Source: Synergistaceae bacterium (GTDB lineage: Bacteria > Synergistota > Synergistia > Synergistales > Synergistaceae). Taken from it: 6,536 nucleotides of DNA. The translations under genes were made by a program, and so were the position numbers. The notes under the pieces are model-generated. The model saw only the letters and a list, made by a program, of their open reading frames with translations. It was not told the origin of the DNA and did no database searches. The stretch lies in contig JAUNNW010000081.1 of assembly GCA_030531285.1 (NCBI GenBank), forward strand, positions 1 to 6,536. The letters are read 5' to 3'. The stretch's first letter is position 1. Each line of letters opens with the position of its first letter. This document shows, piece by piece, positions 1 through 5,838 of this stretch.

Positions 1-756
1 GTGGCTGTGTGGGGCGATTACGCGCAGAACGGACTTGTTTTCGGAAGGAACTACGATTACTGCGAATGGCTGAAAGATTTTGCAAAGGATTTTGTCTTTA
101 CCGCGTTTCATCCTGCTGACGGTTCTCTTGCGGCTCTTACGGCATCTTACGCAGGTGAAATATACGCTGTGAACGGCATAAACGAGAAAGGCATTTTCCT
201 TGAACTTAACAATGCTTCGTATTCCGGCGGCAATCTGCTGTTTGAAAACAGAAAATTTGCCGCAGCGGAGCTTTTCAAGTGTTTGCTCGATAGTTCAACG
301 CTTGACGAAGTGGACTCGTTTTTCCAAACAACAAAGGCTGACTTTGCGTACATGATAGGCGTCAGCGACGGACAGATAGCGCGCTGCTACGAGTGGCCGA
401 CTTTTGGCGTAAAACTGCGCAAAACACACACAAGACCGGGGCTTATAGTGCTTACAAACCACTTTACGGAGCCTTCGTGGGGACTGCCTCAGCCTGACGA
501 CGCAAAATCATTTTGCACGCGCGAGCGCCGCGACAATCTGCTGTCGCTTGCCAAGCATTTCAAAGGCTCAATAGACGTTGAGACAATGAAAGACATTATG
601 GATACCAAGCTGGAAAGCGGCGGCTCCAAGTTTGATGCTACCGTTTATCAGCTTGTTGTTGAGCCGGGCAAATTTCTGATCTGGTTTAAGATTTCGGACG
701 TTCAGGACTGGACGCTGCTTGACGCAAAACCGTTCCTGCGTCCCAGACAGGCATAG
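1..756 (+). CDS. Linear amide C-N hydrolase (choloylglycine hydrolase / C45-like Ntn hydrolase), 5'-truncated
   Basis: This is the C-terminal 251 codons of a probable N-terminal-nucleophile amidase that cleaves a linear amide bond, as bile salt hydrolases, penicillin V acylases and acid-ceramidase-like enzymes do. Family hallmarks are visible, numbered from the window edge: GRNYD at 15-19 (Arg16 and Asp19 match the conserved Arg and Asp close to the nucleophile), GINEKG at 59-64 followed by ELNN at 68-71 (substrate/oxyanion Asn region), LTNHF at 151-155 (conserved Asn153), and RERRDNL at 174-180 (conserved Arg). The catalytic Cys normally lies about 16-20 residues before the GRN Arg, so it falls just before base 1. 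The GTG at position 1 is therefore an internal codon, not the start. The stop is 2 nt before the next gene, so the two are probably co-transcribed and coupled. The substrate cannot be read from the sequence; bile salts, N-acyl amino acids and beta-lactams are all possible. The family call is fairly sure and the substrate unknown. Confidence 0.8.
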   Translation: MAVWGDYAQNGLVFGRNYDYCEWLKDFAKDFVFTAFHPADGSLAALTASYAGEIYAVNGINEKGIFLELNNASYSGGNLLFENRKFAAAELFKCLLDSSTLDEVDSFFQTTKADFAYMIGVSDGQIARCYEWPTFGVKLRKTHTRPGLIVLTNHFTEPSWGLPQPDDAKSFCTRERRDNLLSLAKHFKGSIDVETMKDIMDTKLESGGSKFDATVYQLVVEPGKFLIWFKISDVQDWTLLDAKPFLRPRQA

Positions 757-758
757 CT

Positions 759-2372
759 TTGGACAGAGAAGAACTTCTGCAGCTTATAAAAGATTTGGTA
801 AATCTTCAGAGCGTTACCGAAAGCGCAGAGGAATCTTTGCCTGCGTTTTTTTTGCAAAGCCGTTTTCAGCAGCTTCCGTATTTTAAAGAGCACAGGGAAG
901 CGCTGACGCTGATTGACACGCCGCTTGAGGGCTCAAAACACTCGCTTAAGGCGCTTGCGGCATTTGTACGCGCTGACTGCGGCACAAACCGTACAGTCCT
1001 GCTGATTTCCCATTTTGACGTTGTTTCTGCCGAATGCTACGGACAGCTTCAGCCGTTTGCTTTTGACTGCCAAACTCTCGGAGAAAAACTTGGAAATAAA
1101 GACGAAAACAGGCTGTACGGACGCGGTGTTATGGATATGAAGTCAGGCGTGGCGATTAACGCGTTGCTTGTCGAAGATTTCGCGAAGGATACTTCGATGT
1201 TTGACGTTAATATTCTGGCGCTGTTTGTCGGCGACGAGGAAAACAGCTCCGCAGGGGCAAGGGGCGTTCTGCCTTATGTTGCTGAACTCAGGAAAAAATA
1301 CGGACTGGATTATCTCTGTGCAGTAGATACGGAGCCGGGGGAAGCGGGCTGTACCGATCAAAATGGCGCAATGATATATCTCGGCACTCTCGGCAAGCTT
1401 ATGCCCGCATTTTACGCGCACGGCGTATCCGAACACGTAAACGCCTGTTACAAAGGTTTTTCGGCGGCGCTTGCGGTCGCAAAAATAATTGCGCGCGCCG
1501 AGTGCAGCGCTGCGCTTGCAGACCCTGCGGAGGATTTTTGCGAAACCTCATGGATATGTCTCGATGCGAAAACCATGCGCGACAATTACAGCGTGACGCT
1601 TCCTGACAGGGCTTACGCGTATTTTAACTGCTTCGTTACGAATGACACGCCGGAAACACTGCTTTTGAAAATGAAGCTGACAGCGGCAAACGCGCTGAAA
1701 GAATGTTCCGAACAGCTTGAACGCTCTTGCCTGCAGCTGAGAAACATCGGCTACAAGGGTGCTGCTTTTGTGCCTCCGGCAGCGCGCGTAATGACGCTTG
1801 CCGAACTTGAAACCGCAGCAAGGAACAAAGTCGGCGGCAGTTTTGACGGCATTATGAAGGAATTTATAAATTCGCTGCCGGCAGGCGATATGAGGTTAAG
1901 AGGCATTAGTATTGTTGACAGGCTTGCTTTGCTTGCAGATATAGATGAACCTTATGTGGTGTGCTTCTTCCTGCCTCCGTGGCTTCCGGCAAGAAGCGAT
2001 TATACCGGCGGCGCAAGGGAGGAAAGTGTTCTTGCCGCTGCCCGCGGCCTGATTAAAAAGGCGGCTGAAAAATACGATACGGAACTTAAAGAAATACGCT
2101 GGTTTGCGGGGCTGTGCGATTTGAGTTATGCGGGCGCGGCTTTGTCGCCTGAAGACGCTGAAAGCTACAAAAACAATCTGCCCGGCGGAGACGCGGTGTA
2201 CAAGATGCCGATTGATGCCATGCTTCAGCTGGGAATGCCTGTTGCAAATCTCGGCCCTTCGGGCGAAAATCCGCACAGGAAAGACGAGTATCTGAATCTG
2301 CACTATTCGCTTGATATACTGCCGCAGCTTCTTAATGAATTTATAGCTGAGCTGTCGCAGAACGTAAAATAA
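759..2372 (+). CDS. M20-family metallopeptidase, RocB-like (arginine utilization protein RocB family)
   Basis: This 537-aa protein is a probable cytoplasmic two-metal hydrolase of the M20 clan, cleaving a peptide or N-acyl amide. All expected active-site residues are present: HFD at 85-87 (metal His85), RGVMDMKSG at 122-130 (bridging Asp126), GDEEN at 158-162 (catalytic base Glu160, metal Glu161), AVDTEPG at 188-194 (metal Asp190) and NPHRKDE at 504-510 (metal His506). A Phe/Pro-rich stretch (CFFLPPWLP, 402-410), then CDLSYAG (453-459) and LGMPVANLGPSG (491-502), point to the RocB branch. RocB proteins are about 550 aa and associated with arginine catabolism in Bacillus, but their exact reaction is poorly defined. 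No signal peptide is seen. The start is TTG, 2 nt after the upstream stop, with only a weak ACAGG (746-750) as ribosome site, so translation probably depends on coupling to the amide hydrolase. The family call is strong; linking it to arginine here would be inference. Confidence 0.85.
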   Translation: MDREELLQLIKDLVNLQSVTESAEESLPAFFLQSRFQQLPYFKEHREALTLIDTPLEGSKHSLKALAAFVRADCGTNRTVLLISHFDVVSAECYGQLQPFAFDCQTLGEKLGNKDENRLYGRGVMDMKSGVAINALLVEDFAKDTSMFDVNILALFVGDEENSSAGARGVLPYVAELRKKYGLDYLCAVDTEPGEAGCTDQNGAMIYLGTLGKLMPAFYAHGVSEHVNACYKGFSAALAVAKIIARAECSAALADPAEDFCETSWICLDAKTMRDNYSVTLPDRAYAYFNCFVTNDTPETLLLKMKLTAANALKECSEQLERSCLQLRNIGYKGAAFVPPAARVMTLAELETAARNKVGGSFDGIMKEFINSLPAGDMRLRGISIVDRLALLADIDEPYVVCFFLPPWLPARSDYTGGAREESVLAAARGLIKKAAEKYDTELKEIRWFAGLCDLSYAGAALSPEDAESYKNNLPGGDAVYKMPIDAMLQLGMPVANLGPSGENPHRKDEYLNLHYSLDILPQLLNEFIAELSQNVK

Positions 2373-2393
2373 AAACAAAGGAGCAGGATATTT

Positions 2394-2879
2394 ATGCTGG
2401 ACGACGAAGTCCGATTACGGCAGGCAACGACTGAAGACGCAGAGGAAATCAGGGACGTTGCATGGCAGTCCATGGAGTACCTGGAGCTTGACGCTGACGA
2501 AATGAACGAATTTCGGGAAATACTTGACATCAGCCCGTCTCTTATTGAAAACAACGTTGCATACGCAGCGGAGAACTCGGAAACAGAAGAAATTTTAGGA
2601 TTTTACATCATTGAACGCAGCGGGGAAGAATTTCTGCTCAGGTATCTCTGTGTTTCGCCGGATTATATGGGCACAGGCATAGGAGAAACGCTTTTCCTGA
2701 ACGCCTGTGAAATGGCGGAAGAGGCAGGAGCGGAAAAACTGCATATTTTATGCCACAAAAACAATATGGAATTTTACGCCGAAATGGGTGCGGAGCAGTG
2801 CGGTGAATACACCGTTGAAATAAACGGAAGAAACGCAGTTTTTCAGAAGCTTCAGCTGAAGCTCTGCTCGGAAGACTAA
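2394..2879 (+). CDS. GNAT-family N-acetyltransferase
   Basis: A 161-aa single-domain GNAT protein that should transfer an acetyl group from acetyl-CoA to an amine on a small molecule or protein. The N-terminal strand and helix (VRLRQATTEDAEEIRDVA, about 6-23) are typical of the fold. Motif A spans about 83-110, with RYLCVSPDYMGTGIG at 83-97 forming the CoA pyrophosphate loop. The usual Gln/Arg opening the Q/R-x-x-G-x-G loop is Met92 here, a mild deviation. Motif B follows as FYAEMGAE (127-134), the common 'FYeklGF' variant. ATG 2394 is preceded by AAAGGAG (2377-2383) at 10 nt, a good ribosome site. The gene sits 21 nt after the RocB-like peptidase and 18 nt before deoC, so it belongs to the same operon. 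It is acidic in composition. Its acceptor is unknown; with two amide hydrolases next door it might act on an amine or amino acid released by them, but that is only a guess. Confidence 0.85.
   Translation: MLDDEVRLRQATTEDAEEIRDVAWQSMEYLELDADEMNEFREILDISPSLIENNVAYAAENSETEEILGFYIIERSGEEFLLRYLCVSPDYMGTGIGETLFLNACEMAEEAGAEKLHILCHKNNMEFYAEMGAEQCGEYTVEINGRNAVFQKLQLKLCSED
2848..2863. repeat. 16-bp perfect palindrome inside the 3' end of the GNAT gene
   Basis: AGCTTCAGCTGAAGCT reads the same on both strands. It lies in codons for the QKLQLKL segment near the C-terminus of the acetyltransferase, 35 nt before the deoC start. As RNA it could form a 6-bp stem with a 4-nt AGCU loop. Repeated Leu/Lys/Gln codons may explain it by chance. 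No U-run follows, so it is not a terminator. Confidence 0.5.
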
Positions 2880-2897
2880 ACAGCACGGGATAAAATT

Positions 2898-3539
2898 ATG
2901 GAACTGGCAGGAATTATTGACCATACAAACCTTCAGCCGGACGCGGCGGAGAATGACATCAGACAGCTTTGCGCCGAAGCGCGGCAGCGCCGTTTTGCTT
3001 CCGTATGCGTTAACCCGTGCAACGTCAGGCTTGCCGCAAAAGAACTTGAAGGCAGCGGCGTGAAGGTCTGCTCCGTCTGCGGTTTTCCTCTCGGCGCCAA
3101 TGCTTCGGAAACGAAAGTTTTTGAGGCTGAAAAAGCTTTCAAAGACGGAGCGTCGGAAATAGACATGGTTATAAACGTTGGAAAACTCAAAGATGGAAAC
3201 GACGAATACGTGCTGAACGAGATAAAGGCTGTAACCGAAGCGGTTCCGCAGGCGGTTGTTAAGGTGATTATAGAGACCTGCCTGCTGACGCGCGAAGAAA
3301 AAATAAGGGCGTGCAGACTTGTGAAACAGGCAGGAGCTGCCTATGCCAAAACTTCAACCGGTTTTTCAAAAAGCGGAGCGACAGCCGAAGACGTGCGGCT
3401 CATGCGCGAAACGCTCGGCGAAGATTTCGGCATAAAGGCGGCAGGGGGAATACGCAGCCGCAGCTTTGCCGAGGAACTTGTCAGGGCGGGCGCGGACAGA
3501 ATCGGCGCGTCAAAATCAGTTGAAATCTGCGAGGGTTAA
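2898..3539 (+). CDS. deoC: Deoxyribose-phosphate aldolase (DERA)
   Basis: This 213-aa class I aldolase is predicted to split 2-deoxy-D-ribose 5-phosphate into glyceraldehyde 3-phosphate and acetaldehyde, the last step of deoxynucleoside catabolism, in the cytoplasm. Motifs appear in order: IDHTNL at 7-12, CVNP at 37-40, CGFPLGA at 61-67, EIDMVINVG at 87-95 (Asp89, equivalent to E. coli Asp102), VKVIIET at 121-127, AKTSTGF at 150-156 (Lys151, the Schiff-base lysine) and IKAAGGIR at 179-186 (Lys180, the proton-relay lysine). The phosphate-binding end reads GASKSVEI (203-210), where most homologues have GAS/TSSG or GASAG, so Lys206 and Ser207 are unusual. The chain stops soon after and lacks the C-terminal tail with a terminal Tyr seen in E. 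coli DeoC. ATG 2898 is 18 nt after the GNAT stop, with only a weak purine-rich GGGA (2887-2890) as ribosome site. No other deo genes are in view. The identification is very secure. Confidence 0.95.
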   Translation: MELAGIIDHTNLQPDAAENDIRQLCAEARQRRFASVCVNPCNVRLAAKELEGSGVKVCSVCGFPLGANASETKVFEAEKAFKDGASEIDMVINVGKLKDGNDEYVLNEIKAVTEAVPQAVVKVIIETCLLTREEKIRACRLVKQAGAAYAKTSTGFSKSGATAEDVRLMRETLGEDFGIKAAGGIRSRSFAEELVRAGADRIGASKSVEICEG

Positions 3540-3552
3540 TTACAGTCTGTAA
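3540..3552. repeat. 13-bp dyad just after the deoC stop
   Basis: TTACAG-T-CTGTAA is a perfect 6+1+6 inverted repeat that begins with the base after the deoC stop codon. As RNA it gives at most a 5-bp stem with a 3-nt loop and has no U-tract, so it is not the terminator. It could be a protein-binding dyad or chance. Its sequence does not match the TTGTCAGACAA elements further downstream. Confidence 0.35.
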
Positions 3553-3603
3553 GCAAAAAGCCTCACCCTCCTCATAATTCATTTTTCTGTGAAACAACAT
3601 TTT

Positions 3604-3635
3604 GCCGGCACGCATACTGCCGGCGCTTTTTGTTT
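3604..3635 (+). terminator. Rho-independent terminator of the hydrolase-deoC operon
   Basis: GCCGGCA (3604-3610) and TGCCGGC (3618-3624) form a perfect 7-bp GC-rich stem with a 7-nt loop, followed by GCTTTTTGTTT. It lies about 65 nt after deoC and just before the AT-rich promoter region of the TRAP genes, as expected for the end of the upstream unit. The minus-strand reading lacks a comparable U-tract, so it should act in one direction. Bases 3551-3561 can also pair with 3625-3635, enclosing the hairpin. Confidence 0.85.
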
Positions 3636-3688
3636 AGATTTCATCGATATTCTTAAATTGTATAGCATTATCTGAAAATTATGTATAT

Positions 3689-3714
3689 ATTGTAAAATGA
3701 AGGTTTTTTACAAT
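3689..3714. repeat. Inverted repeat with 9-bp arms upstream of the TRAP promoter
   Basis: ATTGTAAAA (3689-3697) and TTTTACAAT (3706-3714) are perfect inverted arms around an 8-nt spacer, ending 6 nt before the -35 box. The end of the right arm also begins a second inverted pair, ACAATTT (3710-3716) with AAATTGT (3724-3730). It lies upstream of the predicted transcription start, so it would act as DNA rather than RNA: a regulator site or an AT-rich promoter-enhancing element. The arms share ATTGT with the TTGTCAGACAA operators but lack the following C. Confidence 0.5.
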
Positions 3715-3720
3715 TTGCTC

Positions 3721-3748
3721 TTGAAATTGTCAGACTATTGTGTATAAT
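3721..3748 (+). promoter_or_regulatory. Sigma70-type promoter for the TRAP transporter genes
   Basis: A -35 box TTGAAA (3721-3726, five of six matches to TTGACA) and a perfect -10 box TATAAT (3743-3748) are separated by 16 bp. The upstream DNA is AT-rich. Transcription would begin near 3754-3756, giving a leader of about 90 nt before the GTG at 3845. Its position after a terminator and before a gene supports it. The operator-like palindrome at 3725-3739 fills almost the whole spacer, so a bound repressor would block RNA polymerase. Confidence 0.75.
3725..3739. promoter_or_regulatory. Putative operator O1 (FadR-type GntR-like palindrome) in the promoter spacer
   Basis: AATTGTCAGACTATT matches the perfect palindrome at 3802-3816 at 14 of 15 positions. 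It overlaps the last two bases of the -35 box and ends 3 nt before the -10 box, a classic repressor position. The core TTGTCAGACTA nearly fits the tnGTnnnACna pattern known for FadR-subfamily GntR repressors. The regulator gene is not in the window, so the family of the binding protein is inferred. Confidence 0.6.
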
Positions 3749-3790
3749 CTGTTGTCAAGAAATCAAAAGAGCCTGTTATGGTTGTCTGCA

Positions 3791-3826
3791 ACACGTGTCA
3801 GAATTGTCAGACAATTGGCACGGTGT
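3791..3826 (+). promoter_or_regulatory. Predicted 5'-leader RNA stem-loop ahead of the TRAP permease ribosome site
   Basis: Bases 3791-3807 can pair with 3811-3826 to give 15 pairs, one of them G-U: ACAC with GTGT, GTGTC with GGCAC, and AATTGT with ACAATT, capped by a CAG loop. There is a single bulged G (3822) and a 2-nt AG bulge (3800-3801). The structure ends 5 nt before the AAGGAAG ribosome site and would lie in the leader of the promoter at 3721-3748. No U-tract follows, so it is not a terminator. It may stabilise the mRNA or affect translation, or be a by-product of the operator palindrome that forms its tip. Confidence 0.5.
3802..3816. promoter_or_regulatory. Putative operator O2 (perfect TTGTC-A-GACAA palindrome) in the 5' leader
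   Basis: AATTGTC-A-GACAATT is a perfect 7+1+7 inverted repeat, about 47-61 nt downstream of the predicted transcription start. It repeats the O1 element with one base change, 77 bp away start to start. The core TTGTCAGACAA fits the FadR-subfamily GntR operator pattern. Binding here could block elongation or support DNA looping with O1. The same bases form the tip of the leader stem-loop, so a DNA role and an RNA role cannot be told apart from sequence alone. Confidence 0.6.
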
Positions 3827-3831
3827 AACGG

Positions 3832-3838
3832 AAGGAAG
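3832..3838 (+). promoter_or_regulatory. Ribosome binding site that fixes the TRAP permease start at GTG 3845
   Basis: AAGGAAG lies 6 nt before GTG 3845. The longer in-frame start at GTG 3740 overlaps the -10 region, lies upstream of the predicted transcription start, and has no ribosome site. The extra 35 residues it would add are Arg/Lys-rich and unlike the start of a TRAP permease. Confidence 0.75.
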
Positions 3839-3844
3839 ATTTTT

Positions 3845-5800
3845 GTGGCAGAAGAAACAAAAAAAACTGCTGACAACGAAGGAACAATAGACGTCAGCAA
3901 ACTTATGAGAAAATATGATACGGAAGCCCGCTACAGGCTGCTTGCAGGCTGGGCTGCGCTTTTGATAACGGTCATCGCCGTGGCAATGTCCTGTTTCCAT
4001 TTCTATACGTCCGGTTTCGGACAGCTTATAGCTCAAAAACAGGGAGCGATGCATCTCGCGTTCACGCTTGCGCTCGTGTTTCTTCTCTATCCTGCAAGCC
4101 AGAAGCATTGCAGCCATCACAAAATCGCATGGTATGATTACGTTTTTGCAGCGCTTGCCGCCGGTTCTGCGCTGTACATAGTATTTTTCTTTGAAGATAT
4201 CGCACTCCGTGCAGGAATGCCTTCAACGCTTGACCTTGCAATGGGCTTTCTTATGATTGCGGCACTGCTTGAGGCAACGCGCCGCGTTTCCAATCCGGTG
4301 CTTCCTGCTTTGGCGGTAATTGCGCTGCTTTACTGCTATTTCGGCAGATATATGCCTGAACTTATCCAGCACAGGGGGTTCACCGTAAGACGCATAATCA
4401 ACCATATGTATCTGGGGACAGAAGGCATTTTCGGGATGCCTCTGCAGGTTTCCTCAACCTTTGTTTTCATGTTTATACTTTTCGGCGCTGTGCTTGAAAA
4501 AACCGGGCTTGGAAAATTCATCATCGACCTTTCAATGGCGCTTGCAGGCTGGTCTGCAGGAGGCCCCGCAAAGGTTGCCGTAGTCAGCTCAGGCTTGATG
4601 GGAACAGTTTCAGGCTCTTCCGTTGCCAACGTTTGCACGACAGGTATGTTCACAATACCTCTTATGAAAAGCGTAGGCTATGAGCCGAAATTTGCAGGCG
4701 CCGTTGAAGCCGTGGCATCCACGGGGGGACAGATAATGCCGCCTGTTATGGGCGCAGGTGCCTTTATAATGGCTGAACTTCTCGGCGTGCCGTATCTCGA
4801 AGTGGCTCTTGCTGCTACGGTTCCCGCACTGCTTTACTATTTTGCCGTTATGGTGCAGGTGCATTTTGAAGCCACACGTCTCGGACTTAAAGGCATTCCT
4901 TTTTCTCAGCTTCCGTCGGCTTGGGCGCTGCTTAAGAAAAAAGGCTATCTGCTGCTTCCGCTTATAGCGATAGTTTATCTGCTCGTAACAGGCTACACGC
5001 CGCTTATGGCAGCGTTTTGGGGTATTATTATCAGTTTTGTCCTTTCGTGGCTCAGCAAAGATACGAGACTTACTCCGTCGCGGCTCAAAGAAGCGTTTGA
5101 AACCGGCGCAAGAGGCTCTGTAAGCGTAGCCTGCGCATGCGCCACTGTCGGAATAATTGTCGGAATGAGCACTCTTACGGGGCTTGCCTTAAGAATTGCC
5201 AACGCAATAGTTTCGCTTGCCGGCGGAAATCTCTTTTTAACGCTTATCTTCACAATGATAACAAGCATTCTGCTTGGAACAGGCCTGCCGACAACCGCAA
5301 ACTTTATAATAACGAGCGCAATGGCTGCCCCTGCTCTTCTGCAGCTCGGCATACCGCCGAAAGCGGCATATATGTTCGTGTTCTATTTCGGAATTGCGGC
5401 AGACCTCACACCGCCTGTTGCCCTTGCAGCCTATGCAGGTTCAGGTATTGCAGGGTCTGACCCCATGAAAACAGGCTTTACTGCATTCAAGCTTGCGCTT
5501 GCCGGTTTTTTGGTTCCGTTTGTGTACGTCTACAACCCGATGCTGCTCTTTATTGACGCTCAGTTTGTACCTATGCTTCAGGCAGTCGTAACGGCGCTTA
5601 TCGGAGTATTTCTGCTCGCAATGGCTACAATCGGCTATTACAAAGCCAAACTTTCACTGCCGCTTCGCGCAGTTGCTTTGGGAGGAGCCATGATGCTTCT
5701 GGTGCCCGGCACCCGTACAGACATGGCGGGAATGGCGATACTTACAGCCATATACCTTATCCAGCGTTACAAGTCAAAAACCGTAATTGCGGTTAAATAA
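3845..5800 (+). CDS. TRAP transporter fused permease, small and large membrane subunits (TAXI type)
   Basis: This 651-aa inner-membrane protein is the fused permease of a tripartite ATP-independent periplasmic (TRAP) importer. It combines the DctQ-like and DctM-like subunits and is probably powered by a Na+ or H+ gradient. A charged cytoplasmic N-terminus (1-30) leads into hydrophobic segments near 33-50, 70-83, 97-115, 130-143 and 152-167. The large-subunit core then begins around 200. Conserved blocks include GTEGIFGMPL (191-200), GGPAKVAVVSSGLMGTVSGSS (239-259), TTGMFTIPLMKSVGY (265-279), ASTGGQIMPPVMGAGAFIM (291-309), LLGTGLPTTANF (477-488) and ADLTPPVALAAYAGSGIAGSDP (519-540). Together these are diagnostic of fused permeases that work with TAXI binding proteins. 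Length is normal for the group. The gene has its own promoter and is followed after 38 nt by its TAXI partner. The substrate is not readable; glutamate/glutamine or C4-dicarboxylate-like acids are known for some TAXI systems. Confidence 0.93.
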   Translation: MAEETKKTADNEGTIDVSKLMRKYDTEARYRLLAGWAALLITVIAVAMSCFHFYTSGFGQLIAQKQGAMHLAFTLALVFLLYPASQKHCSHHKIAWYDYVFAALAAGSALYIVFFFEDIALRAGMPSTLDLAMGFLMIAALLEATRRVSNPVLPALAVIALLYCYFGRYMPELIQHRGFTVRRIINHMYLGTEGIFGMPLQVSSTFVFMFILFGAVLEKTGLGKFIIDLSMALAGWSAGGPAKVAVVSSGLMGTVSGSSVANVCTTGMFTIPLMKSVGYEPKFAGAVEAVASTGGQIMPPVMGAGAFIMAELLGVPYLEVALAATVPALLYYFAVMVQVHFEATRLGLKGIPFSQLPSAWALLKKKGYLLLPLIAIVYLLVTGYTPLMAAFWGIIISFVLSWLSKDTRLTPSRLKEAFETGARGSVSVACACATVGIIVGMSTLTGLALRIANAIVSLAGGNLFLTLIFTMITSILLGTGLPTTANFIITSAMAAPALLQLGIPPKAAYMFVFYFGIAADLTPPVALAAYAGSGIAGSDPMKTGFTAFKLALAGFLVPFVYVYNPMLLFIDAQFVPMLQAVVTALIGVFLLAMATIGYYKAKLSLPLRAVALGGAMMLLVPGTRTDMAGMAILTAIYLIQRYKSKTVIAVK

Positions 5801-5801
5801 A

Positions 5802-5820
5802 AAGGCAGATTTTAAGCCTT
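5802..5820 (+). other. Weak stem-loop between permease and binding-protein genes
   Basis: AAGGC (5802-5806) and GCCTT (5816-5820) are inverted arms around a 9-nt AT-rich loop in the 38-nt gap after the permease stop. There is no U-tract, so termination is unlikely. Such a structure can protect or help process the downstream binding-protein message, which usually needs more copies than the permease. With only 5 bp it may be chance. Confidence 0.3.
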
Positions 5821-5838
5821 AACAGGGAGGAAAACACA

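Noticed and set aside
1..3. GTG at the first base as a true start for the amide hydrolase
   Set aside because: A protein starting here would lack the N-terminal catalytic Cys and any processing sequence, while the rest of the family motifs are intact. Truncation by the window edge is the simpler reading.
1896..2378. 160-codon open frame on the minus strand
   Set aside because: It lies antisense to the RocB-like gene, whose active-site motifs fix the + strand as coding. Its translation is rich in Arg, Phe and Ile with no recognisable domain and no convincing ribosome site.
3311..3523. 70-codon + strand open frame inside deoC
   Set aside because: It is a frame-shifted reading of the conserved DeoC core covering the Schiff-base lysine. 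The product is Arg/His-rich and low in plausibility.
3656..3690. A second promoter in the AT-rich stretch (TTGTAT with downstream TATATA)
   Set aside because: The spacing between the boxes is about 20 bp, too long, and AT-rich DNA gives such matches easily. The TTGAAA/TATAAT pair downstream is much better.
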